Assembly (NCBI GenBank): GCA_947470185.1 | Contig: CANIRZ010000003.1 | Location: forward strand, 62,001 to 126,000 | DNA from: Sphingomonadales bacterium | GTDB taxonomy: Bacteria > Pseudomonadota > Alphaproteobacteria > Sphingomonadales > Sphingomonadaceae | Direction of reading: 5' to 3' | DNA length: 64,000 bases | Part shown: piece after piece, positions 46,187 through 54,177 of the stretch | How the letters are laid out: each line of letters starts with the position of its first letter | How positions within the stretch are numbered: the first letter of the stretch is position 1 | Position numbers and translations under genes: made by a program | Notes under the pieces: model-generated | What the model was told of the DNA's origin: nothing | Databases searched by the model: none | The model's input: the letters and a program-made list of their open reading frames with translations, nothing else

Positions 46187-47104
46187 ATGAAACTGCATCA
46201 TCTGCGAAATGTAGTCGCCGTTGTAGAAAGGGGGAGCCTGCGCGCGGGTGCCAAGCATTTGGGCCTTGCACAACCTGCAGTATCGCGGAGCATTAAGGAG
46301 CTGGAACAGGAGCTCGGGCTCATTCTGTTTGAGCGCAATAAGTTTGGCATGACGCTGACCCACGCAGGCGAAGTCTTCGTTAGGCGCGCAAAGGCTATAC
46401 AGGCGGAATTCGCACGAACGCTTGAGGAAATGGAGCATCTCAAGGGAGAAGATCGGGGATTGATCACGGTCGGGTGTTCGAGCGCCGCGTTGATCGCGAT
46501 GGTGCCGACAATCGTAAGCAAGTTCCATGTCAAATATCCCAATATCCGCATAAAATTGCTTGAAGGCTCGCTGCCAATGCTCGAAACCCAGATCAGGGAT
46601 GGGCTTATCGATCTCTATTATGGCCCGGTTACTGGTGGTTTCGTTGACCCGGCGCTTCTAATCGAGACTTTGTTTGAAAATGAGCGGATGATCATTGGTC
46701 GCAAAGATCACCCGCTGCGCTTCGCCACATCGCTACAGGATCTCGTTGGTGCGTCTTGGGTGACGACGCCAATGGCAATAGACAGCGACAGCGAAGTAAA
46801 CAGCGTCTTCGCAGCCGCCGGCCTTCCTGCACCGCGGATCGTCATGCAGGCATCGTCGGCGATGAATTTGGCCGTAATTGTTGCGACATCTGAACTGCTT
46901 GCGCCCGTTCCACAGCAGTGGATGGAGATTATTCGAGCCACCGGGCTTATGGAGCGCATTCCCGTCCACGAGGTATCCAAGGCCCCCCGAATCTGCGCGG
47001 TACGGCGCGCCAATATTCCGCTGACACCTGCGTCTGAATTTTTGAACGATCTGGCGATGCGCGCAGCTTCAACATATGCGTACAAAAACCGTGACATAGC
47101 CTGA
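46187..47104 (+). CDS. LysR family transcriptional regulator
   Basis: A 305-residue LysR-type regulator. The DNA-binding domain is 'MKLHHLRNVVAVVERGSLRA' followed by 'AKHLGLAQPAVSRSIKELEQ'; the C-terminal periplasmic-binding-like effector domain is complete. Lying divergent from the six-gene aromatic operon and upstream of a TonB receptor, it most likely activates both with an aromatic pathway intermediate as inducer. The fold is certain; the target is inferred from position. Confidence 0.92.
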   Translation: MKLHHLRNVVAVVERGSLRAGAKHLGLAQPAVSRSIKELEQELGLILFERNKFGMTLTHAGEVFVRRAKAIQAEFARTLEEMEHLKGEDRGLITVGCSSAALIAMVPTIVSKFHVKYPNIRIKLLEGSLPMLETQIRDGLIDLYYGPVTGGFVDPALLIETLFENERMIIGRKDHPLRFATSLQDLVGASWVTTPMAIDSDSEVNSVFAAAGLPAPRIVMQASSAMNLAVIVATSELLAPVPQQWMEIIRATGLMERIPVHEVSKAPRICAVRRANIPLTPASEFLNDLAMRAASTYAYKNRDIA

Positions 47105-47370
47105 CACGAATTGATATTCTCCCCCGCGCAGTCATTGATTGTCGCTTTTGCAGCCAGATCCCGATTTCATCGCGCATCGAAAGTCCTCCCGATACCTTAC
47201 GGGTAACAACATCTGTCAAATGCCATCTTTGCTATCGGTTGCCCTCGGCTAATGACAGATGTGGAGCGACCGGAAATGGCAGCACGGGATTCACAAATCC
47301 TCAATGCACCATGCGGCGCGAACAAAATGACAAGCTACCCAGAATGGTAGCAATAAATGGAGGAGAGGTT
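47105..47370. other. Intergenic region upstream of the TonB receptor gene
   Basis: These 266 bases hold no protein gene. They must contain the promoter of the TonB-FAH-transporter run; no clear regulatory repeat was seen. Confidence 0.4.
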
Positions 47371-49746
47371 ATGTCAATTTCGCGCAAAACTTGGCTTTTG
47401 TATTCAGCCGCCGTTCTGCTGTCGCCCGTCGCAGCGGCCGCGCAGGAGTCTGATCCAGCTACGAACCCTTCAGCCCAAGACAATGAAGGGCTGGAAGAAA
47501 TCGTCGTCACTGCGCAGCAGCGCGACGAAAATCTTCAGAAAGCAGCAGTTGCGCTCTCTGTCGTGACCGGAGCGGACCTTCAGAAATCCGGCATTGTCGG
47601 GGTAGATACGCTGCAGAAGTCTGTGCCTGCGCTGCAGGTTGCGAACGGCTCTGTAGGCAATTTCATCTTCATCCGCGGCGTTGGCAGCTTCTCGGTCTCG
47701 CCGACCAGCGACCCTGCTGTGGCGTTTAACTATGACGGCGTTTATGTTGGTCGTACGGGCTCAACCACCGGCGCACTATTCGACCTCGAACGCGTTGAAG
47801 TGCTGAAAGGTCCGCAAGGCACGCTTTATGGACGGAACGCGACCGCTGGCGCTATTAACATTTTGCCAAGCCAACCCCGTCTCGGTGAGACATCCGGCTA
47901 TGCCTCTGCGGGCTATGGCAACTATGACGCCTTAAGCCTCGAAGGCGCGATCAATGTGGCGGCGGGAGACAATGCCGGACTGCGTTTCTCCGGCATTTAT
48001 GCACAGCATGATGGATATTTGCGAGACGGTACAAGCTCGGACAAGACGTTGGGTTTGCGCGGGCAGCTCAAGGTCGAGCTTGACCCAAGACTGACGGTTC
48101 GCATTGCTGCCGACTTCTCGCATCAGGGCGGGACATCAACCGGATCAACCTACATTGGCAGATATGCTTTCAATCCATTGGCAGGTGCTTTTGCCTTTAC
48201 GCCCTCGAACCTTCCGGTTTCGGAAGGACTCTTCACCCCAGCTGCTGAGGCTTTCCGCCGAACCGGTGCTGCTGGTAACATTGCGGGACGGTTCAACGAT
48301 TCGCTCAGTGTTCCGCAATATGTCGACTCTGACATCTACGGCGTTTCGGCGCACATCGATTATGAGACCTCGATTGGCACAATCAGCCTGATCCCGGCCT
48401 GGCGGCATTCGTTGCGCGACATCCTGAGCACAGGTGCGGCGCAGCTTGTCGGCAACATATCCGAAGCCGATCAAACCTCTCTTGAGGTTCGGCTTGTCGG
48501 ACCGTCGGGCGGGACGATCGATTATATCCTCGGCGCTTATTATTTCAGCGAGGATATTGACGACGATACCCACAACACCGCGGGCACACAGGCTTCCTTC
48601 CAGCTCACTAAGACGCGCACGCGCTCACCATCGGCTTATGGTCGTCTGACTTTTAACGCCACTGACACGCTGCGTTTCACGGGCGGCGTCCGCTACACGA
48701 ACGACAAGAAAAATTTCACGAACTCGACCCGGACATTGGCGCTGCTTTGCACGATTCCGGCTGCGTCGGGCGGCTGCCCCAATGTGGCACTGCTCCCCTA
48801 TACCACGACATTCGAGGACCAGCCGGTTCGTCCTGCGACATCGGGTGCCGTTATACCAATTGCCAACGGCGGAGCGGTCCGCCGCGTTGATTCGGCGGCG
48901 ATAGGTCAATTCAACGTTGGTAAAGTTACCTATCGCGGGGCAGTGGAGTTCGACATTGCGCCACGATCTTTGCTCTACGCCAGCTTGGAGACGGGGTACA
49001 GAGCCGGAGGCTTTAACCCTGACACACCTTATGGTCCAGAGAGCATCACCGCCTATACCATCGGCTCGAAGAACCGCTTTTTCGACAACCGGCTTCAGCT
49101 CAACATCGAAGGCTTCTACTGGAAGTATCGCGATCAGCAGCTTAGCTATCTCGGGATCAACTCGTTGAACGCTGTCGGGCTACTGACCCGTAATATTGGG
49201 CGTTCCGTGGCCAAGGGCATCGAAGTGGAAGCACTCGCCCAAGTCACTCCGTCGACGCTGCTTAGGGCAAATGTCCAGTATCTCGACAGCGTGTATAAGT
49301 CGTTCACCTACGTCACGCCGGCGCGGCCATTTACCGGATGCGCAACGACACCATCGGCATCGCCCTCCGGCGCGCCATTCACAGTCAACTGCGCCGGATT
49401 TCCTTTGTTCAATGCCCCGAAATGGACAGTGAACCTCGGCGCGCAGCAGCGACTTACGCTCGGTGACAATCTCGAACTGGTGGTCGAGGCAGACACGCAG
49501 TATCGATCGGGCCGCTACACCAATTTCACGCTCACCGCACAGGATTACCAAGGCAGCACTTGGGTTTCCAATGCGCAGGCAACGCTCCTCGTCGACGACG
49601 GACGATTTGCGGTTTCGGCGTTTGTTCGAAATATCGAGAACGACCGCTACCAGACCTTTGCCACACAGGTCCCTGCGTCTAACCTTTATGTTTCAATTAA
49701 TTCGCAGCCGCGCACATACGGCATGCGGGTATCAACAAAGTTTTAA
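47371..49746 (+). CDS. TonB-dependent outer-membrane receptor
   Basis: A 791-residue receptor. Signal peptide ending near 'PVAAAAQ' (about residue 27), then the plug with 'LEEIVVTAQQRDENLQKAAV' and 'LFDLERVEVLKGPQGTLYGR', then a 22-strand barrel ending in 'YGMRVSTKF' with terminal Phe. Sphingomonads use such receptors for uptake of aromatic and other non-siderophore substrates. It heads a run with an FAH-family enzyme and an aromatic-acid transporter, so it probably brings the pathway substrate across the outer membrane. GGAGGAGAGG precedes the ATG at 47371. Confidence 0.92.
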   Translation: MSISRKTWLLYSAAVLLSPVAAAAQESDPATNPSAQDNEGLEEIVVTAQQRDENLQKAAVALSVVTGADLQKSGIVGVDTLQKSVPALQVANGSVGNFIFIRGVGSFSVSPTSDPAVAFNYDGVYVGRTGSTTGALFDLERVEVLKGPQGTLYGRNATAGAINILPSQPRLGETSGYASAGYGNYDALSLEGAINVAAGDNAGLRFSGIYAQHDGYLRDGTSSDKTLGLRGQLKVELDPRLTVRIAADFSHQGGTSTGSTYIGRYAFNPLAGAFAFTPSNLPVSEGLFTPAAEAFRRTGAAGNIAGRFNDSLSVPQYVDSDIYGVSAHIDYETSIGTISLIPAWRHSLRDILSTGAAQLVGNISEADQTSLEVRLVGPSGGTIDYILGAYYFSEDIDDDTHNTAGTQASFQLTKTRTRSPSAYGRLTFNATDTLRFTGGVRYTNDKKNFTNSTRTLALLCTIPAASGGCPNVALLPYTTTFEDQPVRPATSGAVIPIANGGAVRRVDSAAIGQFNVGKVTYRGAVEFDIAPRSLLYASLETGYRAGGFNPDTPYGPESITAYTIGSKNRFFDNRLQLNIEGFYWKYRDQQLSYLGINSLNAVGLLTRNIGRSVAKGIEVEALAQVTPSTLLRANVQYLDSVYKSFTYVTPARPFTGCATTPSASPSGAPFTVNCAGFPLFNAPKWTVNLGAQQRLTLGDNLELVVEADTQYRSGRYTNFTLTAQDYQGSTWVSNAQATLLVDDGRFAVSAFVRNIENDRYQTFATQVPASNLYVSINSQPRTYGMRVSTKF

Positions 49747-49761
49747 CGCGAGGACATTCGG

Positions 49762-50628
49762 ATGAAACTGCTGCGATTTGAAACGGGTGAAGGTGCGGCA
49801 ATTGGCGTGCTTCAGCCCGGCAACGAAGGTCGGATCATTCCGCTCGCTCCGCTGTCGAATGACTTTCCGACGATGTTGTCGATCATCAACGGCGGCAGTG
49901 CGGCGCTGGACCAGATCAGGGCACTCGCAATGCAAGGCGATGGCGCGTTCGATCTGGCCGATGCAAAATTGCTTGCTCCAATTGAGCGGCCCGGCAAATA
50001 TATGGCAATTGGCATGAACTATGCCAAACATATCGAGGAAGCAAAACGCCTGGGCCAGCCGACGCCGTCACAGCAGTTCTGGTTCAACAAGCAGACAAGC
50101 TGCCTCGCCGGGCCATTTGACGAGATCGAACTCGGTGTCAGTGAGCAGGTTGACTATGAGGTCGAACTCGGCGTCGTGATTGGTGCGCCTGCCAAGGGCG
50201 TGAGCGAGGCAGATGCCAAAAACCATATTTTCGGTTATGTCGTCGCCGACGATGTTTCCGCGCGCGACTGGCAGCGCCATTCGCCGACCTTCACAATGGG
50301 CAAGTCATTCGACACGCATGGCCCCATCGGTCCTTGGATTGTAACGGCAGACGAAATTGCCGATCCGCATGCGCTTGACTTGCGCTGTTTCGTCAATGGC
50401 GAACTTCGTCAGGACAGCAATACGAGCGAGCTAGTGTATAATATCTGGCAGCAGATTTCTTACCTTTCTACCGCCTTCACACTCGAAGCCGGCGACCTGA
50501 TCGCCACAGGAACGCCGTCTGGTGTCGGCATTGGAATGCAGCCGCCTTGTTTTCTCAAATCTGGCGATGTCGTCCGCTGCGAGATTGACGGTATCGGTGC
50601 CATCGAGAACCGGGTGGCCGCGAAATGA
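49762..50628 (+). CDS. Fumarylacetoacetate hydrolase family protein
   Basis: A 288-residue enzyme of the FAH superfamily, whose members cleave C-C bonds in or hydrate acylpyruvates and meta-cleavage products. Metal ligands are the Glu residues of 'DYEVELGVVIGAP' and the Asp of 'FGYVVADDVSARDWQ', preceded by 'YMAIGMNYAKHIEEAKRLGQ'. The C-terminal 'GDLIATGTPSGVGIGM' is typical. It fits the ring-fission product of the extradiol dioxygenase as substrate. It lies 15 bases after the receptor gene and overlaps the transporter gene. Confidence 0.9.
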   Translation: MKLLRFETGEGAAIGVLQPGNEGRIIPLAPLSNDFPTMLSIINGGSAALDQIRALAMQGDGAFDLADAKLLAPIERPGKYMAIGMNYAKHIEEAKRLGQPTPSQQFWFNKQTSCLAGPFDEIELGVSEQVDYEVELGVVIGAPAKGVSEADAKNHIFGYVVADDVSARDWQRHSPTFTMGKSFDTHGPIGPWIVTADEIADPHALDLRCFVNGELRQDSNTSELVYNIWQQISYLSTAFTLEAGDLIATGTPSGVGIGMQPPCFLKSGDVVRCEIDGIGAIENRVAAK

Positions 50629-51941
50629 GCGCTGGACCGACTGGCCTGTCGAGTGACAATCCGCTGGACAACGCACCGCTTCGTCGCGGTCAAATTCTGG
50701 TTCTGCTCATCGCCCTGTTACTTTCAGCTCTCGATGGCTATGATGCGATGTCGATGGCGTTTGTCGCACCCGTGCTCGCGGTCGACTGGGGAATCGGCAA
50801 AACGCTGACAGGATTGCTCCTGTCGAGCAGTCTGGTGGGTATGGCGATTGGTGCCGTCGGGCTTTCGCCGCTTGCTGATAAATATGGCAGAAGAGCGGTT
50901 GTTCTCGGCGCGCTCGTCATCATGACATTGGGCACGGCATTTTCAGCGGTTGCGCCGTCGGTGCCGGTTCTTGCTGCGGCACGTTTGCTCACCGGCGTCG
51001 GTATCGGCGTGATGGTCGCCATGACAACATTGCTGTCCGCAGAGTTTTCCAACGCAAAGCGCAGGCCGCTTGCTGTGGCGGCCATTGCAACGATTGGCTT
51101 CCCGCTAGGCGGCGTGATCGGTGGCCTCGGCGCATCTGTCATCCTCAAGACTGCAACATGGCACCTCGTGTTTTGGGCCGGTTCAATAGCCGGTGTAGTT
51201 CTGATTGCCCTTGTATTCCTGGCCCTCCCAGAATCGCCGGCCTATCTCATCGCCCGGCGCTCGCACGATTCGCTGGAACGGACCAACCGCGTGCTGTCGC
51301 GTCTTGGTCACTCGGCGATGTCTGAATTGCCCGCGGCAATCGACCGCCAGACTATCCGTTACCGCGCACTGTTCGAGCCGGGCCTTCGGCCAACCGTACT
51401 GCGCCTCACCGCAACGGCAATCCTGATTGCAACCACCGCCTATTTCAGTATCAACTGGTTGCCAGCGATGGTCGTCGACGCGGGCTTCACGCCAGCACAA
51501 GGGAGTCTTGTGTCGGCCCAGGCCGGCATGATTGGTTTTGTTGGCGGCGTCATCTTTGCAGCTTTCGCCTCCCGTTTCCCGCCGAACAAGGTCGCCGCCA
51601 CAGCGATGACCGCCGGCGCTGTTGCTTTGGTAGCGCTTGGCTTCGTTCCCCCGGCCCTTCACTTATTCGTTCTGACCGCAGGTGTTCTGGGCTTCTGCAT
51701 GGCGGGGACGACGGGCATGATGTACACCATATTGGCAACGACCTTTCCAGCAGGCTTACGAGCATCGGGTATGGGCTTTGTCATGGGCACAATGCGAATT
51801 GCGAGTGCTGCTGGCCCGGCGCTCGCGGGCGTTTTGTTTGCGCAAGGCATGACCCGCGCAAGCGTGTGCATAATCTTCGCCATCGCTCCGGTTATCGCTG
51901 CAATTCTTATCGCATCTCTGCCCAAGCAATCTGCGGCCTAA
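50625..51941 (+). CDS. MFS transporter, aromatic acid:H+ symporter (AAHS) type
   Basis: A 438-residue inner-membrane transporter with about 12 helices. AAHS features: 'LSALDGYDAMSMAFVAPVLA' with the Asp residues of helix 1, and the loop 'DKYGRRAVVLGAL' after helix 2. Members such as PcaK and BenK import benzoate or hydroxybenzoates. It overlaps the FAH gene by four bases; together with the TonB receptor it makes a two-membrane uptake route for the locus substrate. Confidence 0.9.
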   Translation: MSAGPTGLSSDNPLDNAPLRRGQILVLLIALLLSALDGYDAMSMAFVAPVLAVDWGIGKTLTGLLLSSSLVGMAIGAVGLSPLADKYGRRAVVLGALVIMTLGTAFSAVAPSVPVLAAARLLTGVGIGVMVAMTTLLSAEFSNAKRRPLAVAAIATIGFPLGGVIGGLGASVILKTATWHLVFWAGSIAGVVLIALVFLALPESPAYLIARRSHDSLERTNRVLSRLGHSAMSELPAAIDRQTIRYRALFEPGLRPTVLRLTATAILIATTAYFSINWLPAMVVDAGFTPAQGSLVSAQAGMIGFVGGVIFAAFASRFPPNKVAATAMTAGAVALVALGFVPPALHLFVLTAGVLGFCMAGTTGMMYTILATTFPAGLRASGMGFVMGTMRIASAAGPALAGVLFAQGMTRASVCIIFAIAPVIAAILIASLPKQSAA

Positions 51942-51975
51942 ACCCGAACACCATAAAGCTTATAGGAGATTGAAC

Positions 51976-52743
51976 GTGGCTGCTCGCAAAGTCATCATTA
52001 CCTGTGCCGTAACAGGCGGAATCCATACGCCGTCCATGTCCCCGCATTTACCCGTGACGGCGCAGCAGATCGCCGATTCAGCGGTTGGTGCTGCCGAAGC
52101 AGGAGCGGCCATCGTCCACCTTCACGCCCGCAATCCGCTGGATGGTCGGCCTGACCAATCGTCGGAAGCCTTCGAGCCAATTTTGCGCAGTATCAAACAG
52201 CGTTCGAATGTTGTTTGCAATATCACCCCCTCGTTCACAGCGGTGGAGACAAAAACTCAAGCCTCCGCAGATCTTACAAAACCTGCTACCTCGGCTAAGC
52301 CATACCCGCCCCGTAGCGCGGCAGTCGCCGCAATCGAGCGTCCCACAACTAGCAATGCCTTCGAAGATGGCTACACTTATGGCTACCGCTTGTGGCAAGC
52401 CAAATTCTATCGGGAAGCACAAGCAGCGCTTGAAGAAACCTTAGCCACATTTCCCGGAGATGAAAGGGCTAGCTATGCACGCAATTTGCTTGGCCGGGCA
52501 TGGTTGGATGACCAAAAACCGGCAACTGCGGTGAAGGTCTTTTACGAGAACTATAAAACCGACCCACGAGGTGCCCGCGCGCCAGATAGCTTGTTTTTCT
52601 TAGGCGCGGCGTTGGCAGACCTTGGGAAAGCGGTGGAGGCATGCGAAGCTTTTAGTGAATTGGCAAAATCATATCCTGATGAGGTGACCGATCGCTTAGC
52701 CGATCGCCTCAAATCTGGAAATATAAGGGCGAAGTGCAAGTAA
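51976..52743 (+). CDS. Chimeric ORF: truncated beta-keto-acid cleavage enzyme fused to the C-terminus of a CpoB/YbgF-like protein
   Basis: Residues 1-84 are the start of a BKACE (DUF849) enzyme: 'RKVIITCAVTGGIHTPSMSP' and 'AGAAIVHLHARNPLDGRPDQ', with the metal-binding HLHxR. At about 52228, after 'VVCNIT', homology stops; the barrel of ~300 residues is missing. The rest is the tail of a CpoB/YbgF-type protein: a Pro/Ala-rich linker, then TPRs 'GYRLWQAKFYREAQAALEET' and 'SLFFLGAALADLGKAVEACE', ending 'AKCK'. The fusion is in frame. The GTG at 51976 with AGGAG upstream was taken as start. Neither part can be fully functional: no barrel, no CpoB coiled coil or signal peptide. Confidence 0.82.
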   Translation: MAARKVIITCAVTGGIHTPSMSPHLPVTAQQIADSAVGAAEAGAAIVHLHARNPLDGRPDQSSEAFEPILRSIKQRSNVVCNITPSFTAVETKTQASADLTKPATSAKPYPPRSAAVAAIERPTTSNAFEDGYTYGYRLWQAKFYREAQAALEETLATFPGDERASYARNLLGRAWLDDQKPATAVKVFYENYKTDPRGARAPDSLFFLGAALADLGKAVEACEAFSELAKSYPDEVTDRLADRLKSGNIRAKCK

Positions 52744-52894
52744 CGCGGGAGCCGATAACCGTTCCGTCGGGTAAAGCTTGCCCAAAAAGATATTAACTAA
52801 AACCTCATTACCCACAGATGTTTCAAAGGTTGGATCGAAGTCAACCGTTGAAACGCATAAACAGGACGAGGCTTACCTTCAGCTCGATGCTGCT

Positions 52895-52969
52895 TCAGAA
52901 CACCATCTGCGTCAGCTTTTCGGTCTGCTCCTCAACAAATACCTGACGCTCAATCACCCATTTCGCTAA
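52895..52969 (-). pseudogene. Remnant of a second MGGYGSGR-family gene (3' end only)
   Basis: On the minus strand this segment reads 'WVIERQVFVEEQTEKLTQMV' and stops, closely resembling the C-terminal part 'EIERWVFVEDEIDKIAQMVF' of the intact neighbour, and at the DNA level about 60 bases of the two are recognisably alike. It begins exactly where the neighbour's gene ends, suggesting a tandem copy whose 5' part was lost. Confidence 0.65.
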
Positions 52970-53583
52970 GTTTGGTCGCGGAAGCGAGCACCCGCTGCGG
53001 CATCGCATCGAAACACCATCTGCGCTATCTTGTCGATTTCGTCCTCAACAAACACCCACCTCTCGATCTCCCGATCCAGTAACCGTTCCCGCGTCGGCTT
53101 ACGGGTATACTTAGACAGCGCCTTGCGGCGCACCTGAGCCTTGTAGATGGCGCGGTGGCTTCGATGTATAGGGCACTCGCGCTGCGAGCCGTAGGCCACG
53201 TTCCAGCCCTTCACAGAGGCGAAGTGTGTCTGTCCCGGTGGCAGCACCAGCGCGGCGCACCTGCGGCCTGTGCGTGGGCACAATGCAAACCAACGCTCGC
53301 CGCCATATGGCAGGGGGTGCTCTTCCAGATACACCACGCAGTTGATGACGTTGCCGAACGCGCGTCCTGTAATCCTCAGACACGGCGAAGGTTCAAGGCA
53401 GTGAACGTCGGTTACCAGCGTTAGATCAGCGATGGTCTCGCCGTATTGGCTCCACACTTGCTCGCGGCGGGCCATACAGTGTCGCTGCAACATGCCGAGC
53501 TGCTTTAGGTTCGACAGGTTGATGTTCAGGCAGTCATCAGTGGTCCAACGGTTGCTGCGTCGCCCAGATCCGTAGCCGCCCAT
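52966..53583 (-). CDS. MGGYGSGR-family protein of mobile regions, unknown function
   Basis: A 205-residue protein starting 'MGGYGSGRRSNRWTTDDCLN', an N-terminus recurring in uncharacterised proteins of plasmids and islands. Four to six cysteines are scattered through it, including 'CPRTGRRCAALVLPP' and 'SQRECPIHRSHRAIYKAQVR', which looks like a zinc-knuckle or zinc-ribbon pattern; the C-terminus is basic then charged. Nucleic-acid binding is a guess. A remnant copy lies directly downstream. Confidence 0.6.
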   Translation of the reverse strand: MGGYGSGRRSNRWTTDDCLNINLSNLKQLGMLQRHCMARREQVWSQYGETIADLTLVTDVHCLEPSPCLRITGRAFGNVINCVVYLEEHPLPYGGERWFALCPRTGRRCAALVLPPGQTHFASVKGWNVAYGSQRECPIHRSHRAIYKAQVRRKALSKYTRKPTRERLLDREIERWVFVEDEIDKIAQMVFRCDAAAGARFRDQT

Positions 53584-54123
53584 GTTCGCCTCCGCAGATT
53601 AATCGAAATACTCTGCGTAAATGGCATATTTAATCTATTTTGTCGATAAATTGATTAAATGGACGCAGTGGTGCTAAATTACCGCAGGTAGAATTTTACA
53701 CGTAAAAAACTGCAAGTTCACGGCAATAACGAAGGCATCAGCATGCCAAACTAACCGACAAAAGGTACAAAAGGGGGCTTTTGATGGTTTTGTCGGTTAG
53801 TTTTCATTTCTTCAAGTGGCTGCCGGCCGGAATTGGGCCGTTAGCGGACAGTTTGCTTTGATAAGTGACACGCTGAATAGCTGCCGGTTGGATGGGTCGC
53901 AATGCCGCTGTTACCACCAACAAACCGGTCGTTCGCTTGTCAAAATTTAGCCCTTGCAAGCACCTTTTCCTTCACTCTGCTTACACAGTCATTGTTCGAA
54001 CGCGCGGCAAGAACCTTGGGCAGCGCAATCAAGTCACTGCACAACTCGTCAAACCAACGTGCTCGCCTATTGCAGGATAGCACAAATTTGATTTTTGACG
54101 CTCTCGTTTCGACATTGCAATGA
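53584..54123. other. Gene-free, AT-richer stretch between the mobile-type gene and the second catabolic cluster
   Basis: About 540 bases with no convincing protein gene. The first 150 bases are AT-rich and unlike the flanks. It contains the 56-bp inverted repeat listed separately; the rest has short degenerate repeats of the type 'GGGCCGTTAGCGGAC', but nothing assignable. Confidence 0.4.
53748..53803. repeat. Perfect 16-bp inverted repeat with an inner hairpin
   Basis: AAACTAACCGACAAAA (53748-53763) is exactly repeated in inverted form at 53788-53803, with AAAAG/CTTTT pairing inside the 24-base spacer. It could be a strong stem-loop (terminator or transcript end), a recombinase site or the trace of a small mobile element. 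It does not fit the integron attC consensus. No target duplication was evident. Confidence 0.6.
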
Positions 54124-54141
54124 ACTGAACAAATGTTTAGT
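54124..54141 (+). promoter_or_regulatory. Palindromic operator upstream of the second catabolic cluster
   Basis: ACTGAACA-AA-TGTTTAGT is an 18-bp palindrome with one mismatch, ending 36 bases before the first gene's ATG. The same half-site recurs twice before the TonB receptor gene at 62134. Size and symmetry fit a TetR-family repressor site. Confidence 0.6.
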
Positions 54142-54177
54142 TTGTTGCAAGAGAATCATATTCTTAGAGAGGCCCAA

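Noticed and set aside
52778-52969. 63-codon plus-strand open frame after the CpoB-like tail
   Set aside because: It starts with TTG, has no homology, and its second half is antisense to the recognisable remnant of a minus-strand gene.
53748-53803. Integron attC site
   Set aside because: The ends do not match RYYYAAC/GTTRRRY and no integrase or cassette is present.
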